From positions 9,147,558 to 9,211,557 of the forward strand of contig CM046844.1 in assembly GCA_025618425.1 (NCBI GenBank): DNA of 64,000 bases. Direction: 5' to 3'. The notes under the pieces were generated by a model. The model was not told the DNA's origin and did not search any database. It was given only the letters and a program-made list of their open reading frames with translations. Made by a program: the position numbers and the translations under genes. This document shows, piece by piece, positions 12,820-25,999 of this stretch. This stretch comes from Heliocidaris tuberculata (lineage: Eukaryota; Echinodermata; Echinoidea; Camarodonta; Echinometridae). The number at the start of each line of letters is the position of its first letter. Positions within the stretch are counted from its first letter, which is position 1.

Positions 12820-13343
12820 GTAAGAAAATCATATGAAGAAGCATTTGCCATAACATCTTAGGGTTTTTTAGGGGTTGGGCTGAAATGTGTAGAATACACC
12901 ATTTTTATTATCTTGCATGAATTTGTGTGCAAATTTTAGGTTTGGCTGTGTCAAAAATTTATCAGAGGAGCTGAAAAGTGTATTCTACATAGTTAGAGAA
13001 CATAGGTATATTGTAAGGTTTAATGTGAGTCATATTTGTGTGTGTGTTTAAACTTCATAACTTAAAAATGTTTAATTTTTCAGGAGCTAAAAAACTTTAG
13101 TGTGTTTACGTAATACTTTGTTCTCACCATCCAATACAGTGTAAGTCCACGGCATCAATACCTATAATAATAGATTCCACTTGTAAAAAATGCAAGTAGT
13201 TTAACAGTTTGTGCCACTGGAGCTCTTTGTACGATAGGCTATCTTTGTAATGCTGCTGTCTGTATGACCTGTTGCCATTTAGGCATGTATGTCACGAATT
13301 ACCTCATTTTATCAGATCAACTTGATGTAAAATCATGTTTCTT

Positions 13344-14081
13344 TAGTCACAAGAGCTCTTTTTGGATTTCCTCAAGTTGATTAAACTGAGATATCCAAAG
13401 GTAATTCTTTTACTTTTCATTTCTTAATAGAATTCATTTTTTGACCCAGAGCTCTTTTATGGCTTTCTAGTGATGAATTGCTCTCCACACCCCTGTATTC
13501 TGTTGCTGAGACAGATCAGATCTAAAGATGGCGAGCCTATTGATTCCCTGTGGGGTTGGTAAAATGATTATCCTCCTTTTTATCTGGACAGATAAGCTTA
13601 GAAGGCTCACATCAAGGGGCTCAAAGTCTCTTGTTTAACATGCTTAATGATACTCTGACAAATTGATCAGAGGCACAAGGCCGGATAAATGACCGCCCTC
13701 TTGGAGGAGTTTGTAGTCACAAGAGCTCTTTTTGGATTTCCTCAAGTTGATTAAACTGAGATATCCAAAGGTAATTCTTATACTTTTCATTTCTTAATAG
13801 AATTCATTTTTTGACCCAGAGCTCTTTATGGCTTTCTAGTAATGAATTGCTCTCCACACCCCTGTATTCTGTTGCTGAGACAGATCAGATCTAAAGATGG
13901 CGAGCCTATTCATTCCCTGTGGGGTTGGTAAAATAATTATCCTCCTTTTTATCTGGACAGATAAGCTTAGAAGGCTCACATCAAGGGGCTCAAAGTCTCT
14001 TGTTTAACATGCTTAATGATACTCTGACAAATTGATCAGAAGCACAAGGCCGGATAAATGACCGCCCTCTTGGAGGAGTTT
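13344..14081. repeat. 370-bp direct tandem duplication
   Basis: Unit 1 (13344-13713) and unit 2 (13714-14081) are almost identical, beginning tagtcacaagagctcttttt and ending ttggaggagtttgt. Only scattered substitutions and a one-base indel separate them, so the duplication is recent. No open frame spans either unit. Confidence 0.9.
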
Positions 14082-16436
14082 GTGGCCACATTTACTAGTC
14101 ATGATAGTACAGTAGTCTTGCAAATAATTTGACATGATTATCAGGTTTGCACACAAACTGCAAACCTCTCCGACATTGATCTAAAATAACATTCAGAGCA
14201 TAATATAAAATGGAACTACCCCATATTTACTGAAAAAAAGACAAGCAATGTCTTCACAGTTTCCAATGTACTAGAAGTGTCCTTGAATTTTCAGGACAAA
14301 TGAACTGATAAAGAATTGCCAGTGTCTGGGATGTTCTTACCCCACATATCCTTTAAAATTTACTGCTAAAATGGGACTTTAATGTCCATGATGACTGAAA
14401 ACGACCAATACCATTTTTTGTTCAGAATGTTTCTTGAAGAGATTCTTCTGGTTGATTTCCTGATTGCATAATCAAAATTATGTACCTTGTAAGACTTTCA
14501 CCTAAATCCCAGAGCATGCTTAATTGGATGACTGGCCATTAATATTACTACATTTGTATGTTGGGAGAATATTGGCAGTCTAGCAGTCCGACCAATCCAT
14601 GAGTGATATCTGCCTCTCAGGAACACAGCTTAAGAAATGGCTTATTAATGCCTCAATTCACAAGCTTTCCTCAATACAGCCTAGTCTATTCTCTTAGCCA
14701 AAGGTTTGAACTTAGCCGTGACTCTTAATTCGTTCTTTGGGAGGCTACTGTGCTTGTGCAAGAGCAACTATGATGCCTACTGATAATATCAGATGGAATA
14801 TTATTTGATGATAATCCTTGATAAAAGGCAATAAGGCATTGGCTCGGTTTTTAACCCAGACTCTTGTGGTGCAGGATCCTCCGGAGAAGAAAATCAAAGG
14901 AGATTAGAGAGAAAGAGCATGCAATAGGCTGGTGCATAGCACAAACATGACAAAGGATGAAGAATATCCTTTATTGCCTTGGGATGCAGACAAGACAACA
15001 TTTTGATGTCACTTAGCATGCTTAGGGGAATGCTGTTGATTTAATCAGTGATGTCTTAGTGCCAATGTGACAATTATATGGTATCCCTGCAGGGAATGCA
15101 AAGATCGAAAGAGCTAGGTAGAGAGACAATATACATCACAAAAATTGGACAGCACATAGGATGAAAACATATCCTTTGCAGCACTTAAATGCATGAGACA
15201 GAGAACAACATTATCTTTGGGCTGAATGTTGTACATTTAATCGATGATGTTTTAGTACCAGTGTGTCCATGTCATGCCATCTAAAATGGTGGCATAAGTC
15301 TATCAATCTTTCATTTGCCAAGAATACTGATTGGCACGTACAGTCGCTCGTTTGCCACATGTGCAAATCGGCACAAAACAAGTACCCACAAATTGGCAGA
15401 AGGATTGCTTTGTTCAACACATAAGCTTTTCAAAATTACGCATTTCAGGGCTTGAATAGTTACATGACAACCCTTTAGACAACCTGTATAGATTCACTTT
15501 GAACTTCAAACACTTTAATAAGCTTAGAACCTTTGGTAAATCTCTCCCATGAGAAATACCGTGTGGCACAGGGAAATCCTTTGCCAGGCTCATAAAGAGT
15601 TTCAACTCTTTATGATGGCTTGTATAAAGTCAGTATCTGCCTGTGCTGGGCGCTTATGGCGCTTGCTCTAAAAGGCCTCACAAAATTCAATGTTTTTAGT
15701 TTATAGTGGGAATAGACAGATTATTGCCATTATTCTCCCTTTTTAGTGTTTTATTTGCAGTGATAGTACAGCAGGGAAGGGATATGTCTTGCTAGCTAGT
15801 TGACATATAAGTTGACTGGGACTCAGCACTCCTGATAGATCGCGGCAGGCTATTCCAAAGTTTGGGTCCCGAGTAATAGAAGGCTCTGTCATCCCAAGAT
15901 GTTTAACTGAGAGTTTCTGTTGGTAGAGTTTCATTCATTTGATTGTTGCTATTACCCATGGAGGAATCAACAGTGACCTCACTGCACTTAGACGTAAATA
16001 AGAATATAATCATTCCACTTACTTTCTTCTTCCTTTTGCCATTTTTCACATATTTTCGTATAATTTGCTGGTAAATACTAAGGTGAGATAAAATTGATTC
16101 CTAGTTTCTTGTCCTTTCCTGCTTCATTTTTAAAATTTGTTTTATATTTTTCTTTTGATATGAAAAGAAGAATCTTTAGAAATGTAATGCAGGTACAAAT
16201 TTTTTTTGAATATACATGTCATGCGAAATCAACTTGTTTTGAGCCGGTGTAATGCGTGGACAAATGCAATTCTATTAAGAAAATTAAAACAATTGACACA
16301 CTAGCATTTGTGTGGAATGATATCAATTTCAAATAACATAAAACCCCCTCAATTAAAAAAAAATGGAGACGAGAAACTATGCATCAAGTTTAACTGATCT
16401 TGGTCTATTTCATATTAAGTTAACTTGTGGGGTAGG
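14082..16436. other. no gene seen
   Basis: Unique sequence. Near 15840-15930 a stretch containing ggctattccaaagtttgggt resembles segments near 31855 and 59575 and is probably an old dispersed repeat. Confidence 0.4.
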
Positions 16437-17130
16437 TTTTTTTACAGCACAAAATTTGGGTCAAAAAATAAGGCAAATGTTTTATTACATATGACTTCTT
16501 ACCATGTTGGTTCATTGAAATCTGCACCATCTATGCAGTGCCTAACCTTTTGTTTGAGTCTGATCAGTTCAGGTGACAAGCAGGATACAGGGAGCTGTTG
16601 GTGTCTTCACATACAGATTCCCCTCTCTATCATTTGATCATGACTTGGCAGAGACAACCCTCAAGGCAGAGAACAAGCAGAGAACGATGCCAAGTCCTAG
16701 ATGCTGATCGAGAATGTCCGTAAGTGTGTAATACTGAAACATGGACTTTGAAACAGATGCTTGTTGAGTATGTGCACTGCACACTGGCATGGGGAAGTGA
16801 CAGGATGTGCAGAACAAAGCACATGTGGTTCAAGTTTAGCCCTCATGAATGATTGAAGTAATGTGCTACGTACGCGTAGGGCATTACCTTATTCATTCAT
16901 TTATTGAGGGCTTTATTTGGACCCCATCTGTTTTTTTCTGTGCATCTTAAATCTTTCATATACCAGTGTCCTTACAGTGCCTATATACTCAACAAGCATT
17001 TGCCGTAAAAAGTTCCTGTTTCAGTAGCAGCGAGTGTGATCACTTTGTCCCAAGTGATCTTGGAGGTGGATAGGATAAGGGAGACTGGCTAAGCCTTTTA
17101 AGGCTTGATGGCTATAGGTAGCAAGCTTGG
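16437..17130 (+). repeat. block X, copy 2
   Basis: Close homologue of 10320-10800. The core 16617-16719 is about 93% identical to copy 1, with acceptor-like cacatacag and donor-like gtaagt, but carries an in-frame TGA. About 230 bases of extra sequence (16770-16960) separate two parts that are contiguous in copy 1. Confidence 0.6.
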
Positions 17131-18409
17131 CTTGGATGTTTTGACTTGTTGGAGGGGAGTTATGAGTCTCTAGAGATTTATAAATTGTTTTATTAACGAT
17201 TGGGTCATTCCATGAAGTTGGGGCAAATATTTGGACAATGTCCATGTAACACTGGTTTGAGATCTTCTGGAAGATGAAATCATCTGTTGAAGATTTTCAT
17301 GCAATGAATATGTATAGTAGTGCCCAGCCAGAATCATTCCTGTTTCAGTTGGTACTATTTCAAAGCTTTGCTTAAATTTCTTTACCTTTTTTACCACCAT
17401 TACATGGACATCACATTTATATTCAAATTCTTTTATTCATCCAGATTCACAAGAATACATGGAAATTTGTTTTGGTCACACATTGTAAAAATATGTAATA
17501 TACAACGTATATACATCTAAAAAGTTAATATACATTTAAAAAATGAGATAAAGGGCACTGTTCAGTTTATATGCAAACTTGGTTTGAAAGTATGAGAAAC
17601 TATGTCGTTGTGTTTATAATCATAAAAGAACCATCAAAATAAAAGGTAGACAAAATAGTAATATTCCTATATTCTAATATTGCACGTTGAAAAAGATAAA
17701 AAGGGTAGAACATCAAAAAGTATGCATTATAATTATAGTGTGAAAGGAAGGAAGGAAAACCACGCCAAACCGATACTTGGGCTCACATGCCCCTCACTGC
17801 ATTTGGTTGTACAAACGAATGGAGCATGGAACATATGAGCCCAAATATCGACTTGTCCGACATTTCAATGTAATATAACATTACGTACAATTTTGGTTTG
17901 CCAAATTGATTCACCAGGAAGCTAGAATATTTCTCAACATAAGTGGCTTTCCTTTTTATGCTGAACTCAATTTTAGCAAACATTGTGATGGTTGATAGGA
18001 GACATAGTTCCTCACTTCTGGTTTGTCACAAAAAATTGCCCCAACCCTGTGGAATGACCCTATTGATACGTGTACCATACTTTCCAGTTTGAACACAAAC
18101 AAACTCATAGTTTGTGTTCATTTGTAGATGCTTTGTAGACATTCTTTTGACTGATGGGTCTTGCATATGTATAATTGAGACCTTGCTGTATGTTGAATGT
18201 TTATTGCAATAATAATAAACATGAATTGAAGTGGAGGAGGCACATGCTTCTTGCACATTACTGTATTTGTACTGTAATACATGCCAGTTAAGAAGTGGCA
18301 TTGAAATAGTAGAGGGGCTCATGTCTTAATGACCCGGATCAGAGCCGTATGCCTTCATGACTTCAGAGTTTGCCAAGTTCACAGGGGAGCACATCTGCTG
18401 TGTTCCCTA

Positions 18410-18706
18410 GCTGGGTTCCCACATTCATGGAAAAACTTGGAAAGTCATGGAAAAATGAATTTTTCTGGAAAAAAAGACATTGAAATAGATTTTGTGTTTG
18501 GGCCGTGTGTGGCTATGACAGCCTTCCATCACAATTATGAAATAATATATGTCACTGTATGGTATTCGTACGCCGCTTGGATGCCGCAACCCATACCAAA
18601 ATGGACAAAATGGTACTTATCTGGTCATGGAAAAGGGCAAAAATGGGTCTTGGAAAATCATGGAAAGTCATGGAATTTGGTTCTCAAATTTCTGTGGGAA
18701 CCCTGC
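18410..18706 (+). mobile_element. MITE with GGGTTCCCACA ends
   Basis: Terminal inverted repeats gctgggttcccaca and tgtgggaaccctgc enclose about 300 bp rich in tcatggaaa repeats (for example ggaaagtcatgg twice near each end). This is the layout of a widespread animal non-autonomous DNA transposon. No clear target duplication was found. Confidence 0.7.
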
Positions 18707-19441
18707 CTTGGTACATGTATGTGCGACTGATAATGCTTAATTTTCATAGAGGCTCATTATCCTTCAGGGAGATCTTTATCAGTGTCATGTCATGGGGTTG
18801 CCTGCTTCTATTAAGATGTATTTTTTTCAGAAAATAATTTGTAACAATCATGTTATTACTCCCTTGTTGACATTTCACTAACTTTTTGTATTTTTTAAAG
18901 CAAATGTTTAACAAAATTTTGCATTTTTTAAAAGAATTTTTTTCTTCTTCTAAATTGCAAAATCGTAAACATTATTCATTATTATGAACGCTAATATGCT
19001 GAAGAGATGTACAGAATAACGATGGGATTTAGGAACACATGGTTGACCAAAATATTTAGACTTTGTGTTTATTTTCATCTCTCCATTAAAACAAGAATTA
19101 AAAAAAAAAATGCCCCACTATAACATTGATATTTCCTATCTTTTCTCGGGAGCAACTGAAATAGATACCCATGTTACATTTATTTTGAGATGTGATTAAA
19201 AAAGTGAATTGTAAAGTCAATTTTTTTAAAAGATATAAATTTTGGATTATTGAACAGCTCCTTTTTCTAGCAAATGCAAACTGTTTGCTTCTTGCCAGGT
19301 AAATCTAACCAATCGCATAATGTCCATTGGCATTATCCCTGCCTAAGTATGAAATTGTGTTATTGCATAGATGCAGGCAACCCCATTATTGAACAGCTCT
19401 TTATACAGATCAGTTTCTTTATCCCTCACATTTTGTATTGT

Positions 19442-19612
19442 ACAGTGGAAACTTGTTATAAAGAACTCCAATATATAACAAGATTCCTGATATAACAAGG
19501 TAATATTGCTGGTCTCCGGTATTTATATTCTTTTTTTTTTTACTCTGATTTAAGGAGATCCCTGATATAACAGGGTAATTTTCATGGTCCCAAGGTCCTT
19601 GTTATGATGAGT
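19442..19612. repeat. short inverted-repeat segment with cttgttataa ends
   Basis: Left acagtggaaacttgttata and right ccttgttatgatgagtttcc are approximate complements, with internal gatataaca(a/g)ggtaat repeated twice. Probably a small degraded MITE. Confidence 0.45.
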
Positions 19613-19763
19613 TTCCATCATAGTTTCACCATTCTGGTCTCCCTCCACTCCAGAAGCTTTTCCATCTGTGGACATCTGACCATCTCTTTCTTCACACTAC
19701 ATACCACTCACCTACATCCATAGGTTAGCTTAACCTCTTTCTCTTCTTGTTGTCAACCTTCAG

Positions 19764-19923
19764 GGTCATCTCTGTCATTTTATGTGAAGATGGTACAGAA
19801 GGGAATCTGTGTTTGCAGACATCAACTGCTCTCCTGCATGCTGCATGGCATCTGAACTGTGATGACCCAGGCATCAGGTTCGACACTGGATGGATGGGAA
19901 GCAGATTTCATGGGATCAGGATG
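19764..19923 (+). CDS. putative exon Y2, unknown protein
   Basis: Second copy of the 160-bp block at 12660-12819, with the same acceptor-like aaccttcag and donor-like gtaaga. Differences from Y1 are Ala to Val, Thr to Ala and Tyr to His in the single open frame. The segment ends after RFHGIRM on a complete codon and begins with one base of a split codon, as an asymmetric exon would. No neighbouring exon is identified with certainty. Confidence 0.35.
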
Positions 19924-20109
19924 GTAAGAAAGTCATGTGAAGAAGCATTTGCCATTTTAGGGTATTTAGGGTTGGGCTAAAACATGTAGAATACATCCTT
20001 TGTTAATTTATCATGCATAAATGCAAAATATTTGGATTGGCTGTATACCATGAATTACCACACGCAAAAATTGTATTCTACATTAGTATATTAAGGGTAG
20101 ATACATGTA

Positions 20110-20371
20110 TGCTGCCCTACTTTGACAAAAGAAAACAACTGTCAAATTGATTGAATTTCATATTTTTCTTTTTGAAAATACACAGAAACTTTTTTCAAAC
20201 ACTTACATGTACATTCTTCTTACATAGTCAAATGTGGGCAGGCATTCTTGAATAAATGCTCAGTATACATTTACCTTTTTGTCCAAACCTGTTCTGTTGA
20301 TAGGTGTTTTCCAATTATTTTTTGATAAATTTCAGATAATACTTATTACCTTTTGTCAAAGTAGGGCGGTA
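20110..20371. mobile_element. MITE with CTGCCCTACTTTGACAAAAG ends
   Basis: About 22-bp terminal inverted repeats: gctgccctactttgacaaaa on the left and ttttgtcaaagtagggcggt on the right. The interior is AT-rich and non-coding. Confidence 0.7.
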
Positions 20372-23300
20372 TTTCTGGTAAAATGCCACATTCTGTCTTT
20401 CATATCGTAGCTTCTGTCCGAGATTAGATGCCTTCTTTCCTCTTGTGAAAATTGAATCGAGATGAATATATATGATGGATGAGTAGTAGGTCCACGGTAT
20501 TATATTTCATAATTTGTTTGCTTTTTGGTTAGTTTTACCTAGTGTACTCCAGGACATAGGCCTAGCACGGCAATTCCACTAATTTTTGAGTGACGTACAA
20601 TATGTATATCACTTGATATTTTACTCACCAATGATATATAACAACACAAATTTTATCTTTGTGTTGAACTAGAAACTTGGTGGTTTCAAGAATCAGTGCT
20701 CCTATAGGGAGCTACATTGTATCATGCCTTCTTGATCACTGTCCCGCAAGTCGGGGGAGGGGTTTCTGGTTATTATTTTACTCTGTTGGCTTGAAATACA
20801 GAGAATTAGTGAGATCTGTGGCGAGGAGTTGAATGCTATGCAAACCTCTTGAATGAAAGTTAAGTGAAGAAACCTCCAAACCATGGTATGATGCAACCAT
20901 TATAAAGTGCTCATTAGACATTCTGTACTTCTGATGAAACATCAGTACTTCTCTTGGATAGTAGATCTATGCTGTCCTGTACCCTGAATTGGAAAATACA
21001 CTTGCAGTTGTACCACAGGATGTACACGTATGTGGTACGCCCCATATGGCACGATGGCAAACTATGTTTGTTTGCATGTTTGTAAGTTATCTTGGATACT
21101 AGGAAAGTAGGCCTAATTTGTGTGTGTATATATATATATATATATAGGTATGCCATTATGGATCTACAAACTTTAAGTCATACTCTGATGGTTATCTGCA
21201 TATTAAGATCATACTCAAGAGCAACAGCCCGTACGCATACTGACTTGGTTTCAACCATGAATGCGGTTCCTTCATCGAGTGTTGCTCTAACAATTGAGCT
21301 ATACCCTCTCCTCAAGTGATTTCTACTCTTTTGGAGAGAGACAGAGATGCAGAGAGAAAGAGAGAGAGGAAGGGGGTACAAGGTAGAACTCGAACTCTTG
21401 AAAGCTTAAAAGGCACAAGTAAATTGTGGCCTACATATACCTGTACGGAGGCTGACACTCATTTTAGGTGAGCCACATCTCTCTGTTACCACATGGCTTG
21501 CAGCCTGATAGTATGAAGACATCTTCAAATGTGTCATCCTATGACACAAAATCTTTGAACTGTCCTATATGCCCCTTCAATCTGTTTCATATAGAATAGC
21601 CAGGTTTATGTCTCTAGTTATGTTACCCACATCACTGCTCTTTTTTATGTGCATTCTTATACTGCTCTTAATAATGTTATACATGTATAGGTTTATCAGA
21701 TTATCTTCTATAGGCAGATGTCGAGGGCATTTTCTGTTGGCATTCTACTATCTCATGCACCCTACTAACTGCCTTGCTAAAGAATGTTCAGGCTGGTAAA
21801 TGACCACCAAGATCTGGAGCATTATCCAGAAACTTGCTCAAACAGGAAGGTGCACCTGTGTTTATTAATAAAGATGTTTAAGAATCTTTGTAGGAGATAA
21901 TTTACTACTCCATGATTGGAGAGTACCGGTGAGAGCCTGTAGATAAATTTGGCAAACTGCCTGAGTTATGATGTTCAACACAAATGCTCAGCCAGAATTA
22001 TGATGTCTTGGTTGAGGCAAATAGAAACGATATCTTTGTAATGGCTTGCACAAGAAGTGCCCCCAATTAGACATATTTATGTGCCTCTGTTCATCTCATG
22101 GATGGCGAATTCAGACAAAATATATTCTTGGTCAACAGATACAGCTAAATATTCTGCCAGAATGGAGAAGTTCTTTGGCACAATATAACATAGGATGCTT
22201 GTTTGCTTGTTAGTCAGTTTGACACTAGAAACTAAGACTGCGTGAAAGTAAGCAACCAGTGGACTCAAGAAGTTGAATTCCTTTCTGAGGAACTAGCCTG
22301 GTTAATGCTTCACGCGTCAAGAGAGCCTTTTTTTTTAACCAGCAGTGTGTGCTTCAGGAACCACTGCTCTTTTTACTAAGCTATTGTGCCCCCATGATTG
22401 CTGCCCCGCCCTTCTTGGAAGGGGGGGGGGGTGGGGGTGGATCATATATTCATAATTATTGGTTGACTAGATGTTAGCTTGAAATAGAGAGATGTAATGC
22501 CACCAATTGGTACAGAGTGTGACAGGTGTCTGACTGTATCACAAACAAAGTTTCATCGGAATATGTGATTATAAATGTCTGTTTCACATATTTTGCAACA
22601 CATGATTACTTCATCTTCCTTCTCTTTCTTTAAATTTTTTCCTTGTACCTACTGTCTCCCCTGGTTCCGGTACATTACCATCTGTTTAAGCAAATCTCAA
22701 AATTGACTGAAAATGTACAAGCTACTGCTCCTTTCAAGTTCTTCTTGCAGCCTTTATTGGCATACATGCAACATAATGATTTGAATTCCTACTAGGTGAA
22801 CATATATTTTTTACACCTGGATCAAGAAAGACCAAGGTGATAGGATACTTTGTCTAAGGAAATAAACACTCATTCAGGATATAGATTCATATCCTGTGAT
22901 TAAAGTGAAGTGAGGAAACCCTGAACCGCTGAACTTCTTACAGGTTCTCAGAACTTCTGTATGATTTCTGTTCCTATTATGGACAGTAGATATCAACAAA
23001 TAGTTCATGTATCATACTGATCCAATGATGTCCTTTTGCAGATAACTGAAAACAATAGCTATTTGTTTTTACAAACTGATGAGGTGCATGGATGCATTCA
23101 GCTTTATCTGTTGACTGCTGAATTCTCTAATTCCCATAGACTTAATCAAGGGACTACCCAGTTACCGTAAGCAATGGGTTAAGCAACCAGATAACCTAAA
23201 CATCTTCATTGAGATAGGCAATGGAATGATGTTTTACCCATCCAAAAGGCGATAGCTTATGCCCCCACTCCAGCTTTTGCCCAACACCTAGAGGGTGGGG

Positions 23301-24055
23301 TAGCTGTGTATTCATAATGTCGGTTGTGCATGTATACTGTTAACTTAAAGGGACCGAAAAGTCGCCAATCGTGGTGCTTTGGAGCTTGGCCCGGCTCGGG
23401 TAATATTCATGAATCTCCGTACATCTTCGGTAAACGAGCACGCAATTGCAGTGATACGCATTCGACCGAAGAAAGACGAACTGAACAGCCCAACTGACCA
23501 ACTACCCCACCCTCGACGGCAATTTTGTTCGCTGCTCCAAGATCGTTGTTATGCACGACCTTGCAATAGGGGCAAGCGAAAGAAATTGAACGTACATGGA
23601 TATCGAGCGGTGGCTCCCTTTAAGGCCATGAAGGCAGGGAACCAGTGATGCATGTAAGAGGCATCGCCAATCTGTCAGATCTTTCTCAAGATGATATGCT
23701 TTCCTCCCTAAACTCCATTCTTGATAATCTGACACCTAAACTTCTTATCTCAAGGCACTGAAGCCCTCAAGTTCTGTCTTGATTAATTATGCACGCTTTT
23801 CCTGCTCTTCGGTACCGTAAAGTAGTGTTAGTAGTATCTGCATTGAGCAGAAGTGTTTACACTGATTCTTTGTTTGATCAAACTTGATCAAGCAAAAGAG
23901 CTTTGTAGAACATACTGGTCTGGATTAAGGTATTCAATCATTCTCTGAGATTTCTAGGTTGACTTTGGATTGCCTGACTTTTTAATGTAATCCTAATGCA
24001 GACATCATATTTCTGCAGGATAATACTGGAGTGTTATCAGAGTGTTATATTATGG
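20372..24055. other. no gene seen
   Basis: Unique AT-rich sequence with a (TA)n tract at 21127-21146, a GA-rich stretch at 21335-21375 and a G run at 22422. No frame shows a recognisable domain on either strand. Confidence 0.45.
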
Positions 24056-24240
24056 TTGCTCCGACATGCATATGCTCCGATGACAATTTCTCCGTCATCA
24101 AAGATTTAGGGTTAGTGTTAGGGTTGCAATTAGGTCGTAGGTTAGGTTTAATTTTAGGGTTAGGATAGTGTTTCATCCAGGGTTGAAGTTAGTATTTCGG
24201 TTAATGTAGGAATTTACTGCTGAGCATCTTTCGTACAACC
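24056..24240 (+). repeat. dispersed repeat with telomere-like words, copy 2
   Basis: Starts tgctccgatgacaattt..., then tttagggttagtgttaggg, ggttgcaattagg and ttttagggttagg. Its 5' block matches the complement of 50880-51010 (gacaattgctctg, aaatatttaggg) and of 29140-29245, so this is one repeat family with internal TTAGGG-like words. Confidence 0.65.
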
Positions 24241-24554
24241 CAACATTTAATTCAAGGTAAATTCCTTTCTCACACCTGATGGTGTAAACCGCCTTATAAA
24301 AACCGCAACAGCAAAATAAACAAATTTATGTGCAAGTGGATGGCAAATGAGGGTAAAAGAATCAAAGCTGCATTTAAACAAAAGGCCTCTGTGCATACCC
24401 TTAACATCTGTGTGTAATAAGATATAAGATTTTTCATGCGCACTATTCATTAAGTTATTGTAGGCGGTTTCCAGCATCTTGTGCGACACAGGCATTTTTT
24501 ATTATTTTTAATTTTTTAATTTCTATTTTCATTTTTTTAATTTCATAGGGCAAC

Positions 24555-24835
24555 GTATTTTTGAGCACCAAAATTTTGGGCAAAAAGAGGCAAATGCTTT
24601 GGGACACATGACTTGTTACCATGTTGGTTCATTGAGATCTGCATCATCTGTTTAGTGTCTAACTTTTTGTTTGAGTATGATCAGTTCAGGTGCCAAGTAG
24701 GATGCAGGAGAGCTGTTGATGGCTTTCAAATACAGGTTCCCTTCCGCACTGTTGGATCATGACTTGGCAGAGACAACCCTGGAGGAACAGAACAAGAAGA
24801 GGGAGATGTGCCTGCTAACTTTGGAGATACGTGAG
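24555..24835 (+). repeat. block X, copy 3 with open frame
   Basis: The third and most diverged copy. The core 24736-24830 is bounded by acceptor-like aaatacag and donor-like gtgagt and stays open, reading FPSALLDHDLAETTLEEQNK and KREMCLLTLEI. Copies 1 and 2 have stops in the equivalent frame. Homology ends at about 24835, where a MITE begins. Could be the ancestral intact exon of the X series. Confidence 0.45.
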
Positions 24836-24845
24836 TGTCGAGGCC

Positions 24846-25196
24846 CGGCGCACACTACATGATCTTACCACAACCTGATTTTGGTAGAAAAGGCAAAGGG
24901 TTCAGTATTCGACTTCAAACATACAAATCTTCCTCACCAAGGTTCTTCCTTCTCTTACGAATTGTAAAATCGCAATTGTTCAGCTTTGCGTGCCTTTGGG
25001 TGAGAACTCAGGCTATCTGGGGCTGAGCCCACTTCAATGTAGAGACATGTAAAGTCCAACAATTGCGATTTTACCATGTCATGTAAGAGCAGTCGGAACC
25101 TTGATGAGGAAGATTTGATATTGTTAAAATTTCTAACCTGAAGTCTTTGCGAATTCTTCCACAATCAGGTTGTCGTCAGATCATGTATTGTGCGTT
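24846..25196. mobile_element. MITE with CGCACA(C/A)TACATGATC ends
   Basis: The left end cgcacactacatgatctta plus ccacaacctgattttgg is complementary to the right end aatcaggttgtcgtcag plus atcatgtattgtgcg. A second inverted block (gtaaaatcgcaattgttcag and ccaacaattgcgattttac) lies inside. About 350 bp, strongly foldback. Confidence 0.8.
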
Positions 25197-25394
25197 GGGG
25201 TAGTGTGAACGCGTGGTTGGAGGTATTTTGAGTTTCAGGATGAGGGAGGCCAGCTTGTTGAGATGATAAGGGAAGCTTATCAGCTACATGTAGCTTCGGC
25301 TTATTGCTTTGGCGACAATTGCTGTGGGCCAAATTGTTAGGGTCGGTTGGGTTACACCATTGCAACTTTTTTCCCGCCCTAACCCGAAACTAAT

Positions 25395-25543
25395 TACTGT
25401 AAAAGTGGAAATTTTCCCGCGATTAATTTTTCGCGCTTGGCTGAGTAAAGTGAATTTCACGTGTTTTTTAATTTCGCGCATATTCCATGCCGCACGATAT
25501 CCGCGAAAATTTCAACACCGCGAAATATTCCACGTTTACAGTA
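25395..25543. mobile_element. 149-bp MITE with TACTGTAAA ends
   Basis: Ends tactgtaaaagtggaaattt and gaaatattccacgtttacag-ta are inverted repeats of about 22 bp; the interior is rich in cgcg words (cccgcgatt, ttcgcgc, ccgcgaaa). Confidence 0.8.
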
Positions 25544-25544
25544 C

Positions 25545-25640
25545 CTAAAGCCTTTCAACCCTAACCCTAAAGCTAAACCTTTGTCAAAATAACGCCTGAA
25601 GCAATTCTCGCTGGAGCATATGTCAGAGTACCGGGAAGAT
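25545..25640 (-). repeat. dispersed repeat with telomere-like words, copy 3
   Basis: On the minus strand it reads ctccagcgagaattgcttc, then ggtttagctttagggttagg. It is a short copy of the family at 24056 and 50880, abutting the MITE at 25395-25543. Confidence 0.55.
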
Positions 25641-25769
25641 AGGTGATGAGGGAGGATGATCTAAGAAGGCATCTCCACTTGGCAAGATAATGAGCCTCTA
25701 GAAATTAGGACTGCGTAGTTTTGAATTGTTCGCAAAGTCACGGTTGTGCAAGGGAGCAAGGGAAGGTTG

Positions 25770-25925
25770 CCCCAATTTGGAATTGGGAATTCTACAAGGG
25801 TAGGTTACACCAATTGGGAATTGGGAATTGGGAATTGTACAAGGGTAGGTTTAATACACCAATGGGGAATAGGGACTTGTACAAGAATGCATGTAGGTTA
25901 TGCCTATTGGGAATTTAGGGTGTTA
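25770..25925 (+). repeat. short tandem repeat with caattgggaatt and acaagggtaggtt
   Basis: Three imperfect units of about 45 bases (aattgggaattctacaaggg, aattgtacaagggtagg, gggacttgtacaag). Confidence 0.65.
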
Positions 25926-25999
25926 ACTAGGAAACCCCCATAATTACCCCTACATTTCAGCTAGATTTGATCCAATCTGCAGTTTGTCTTTAATAGAGA

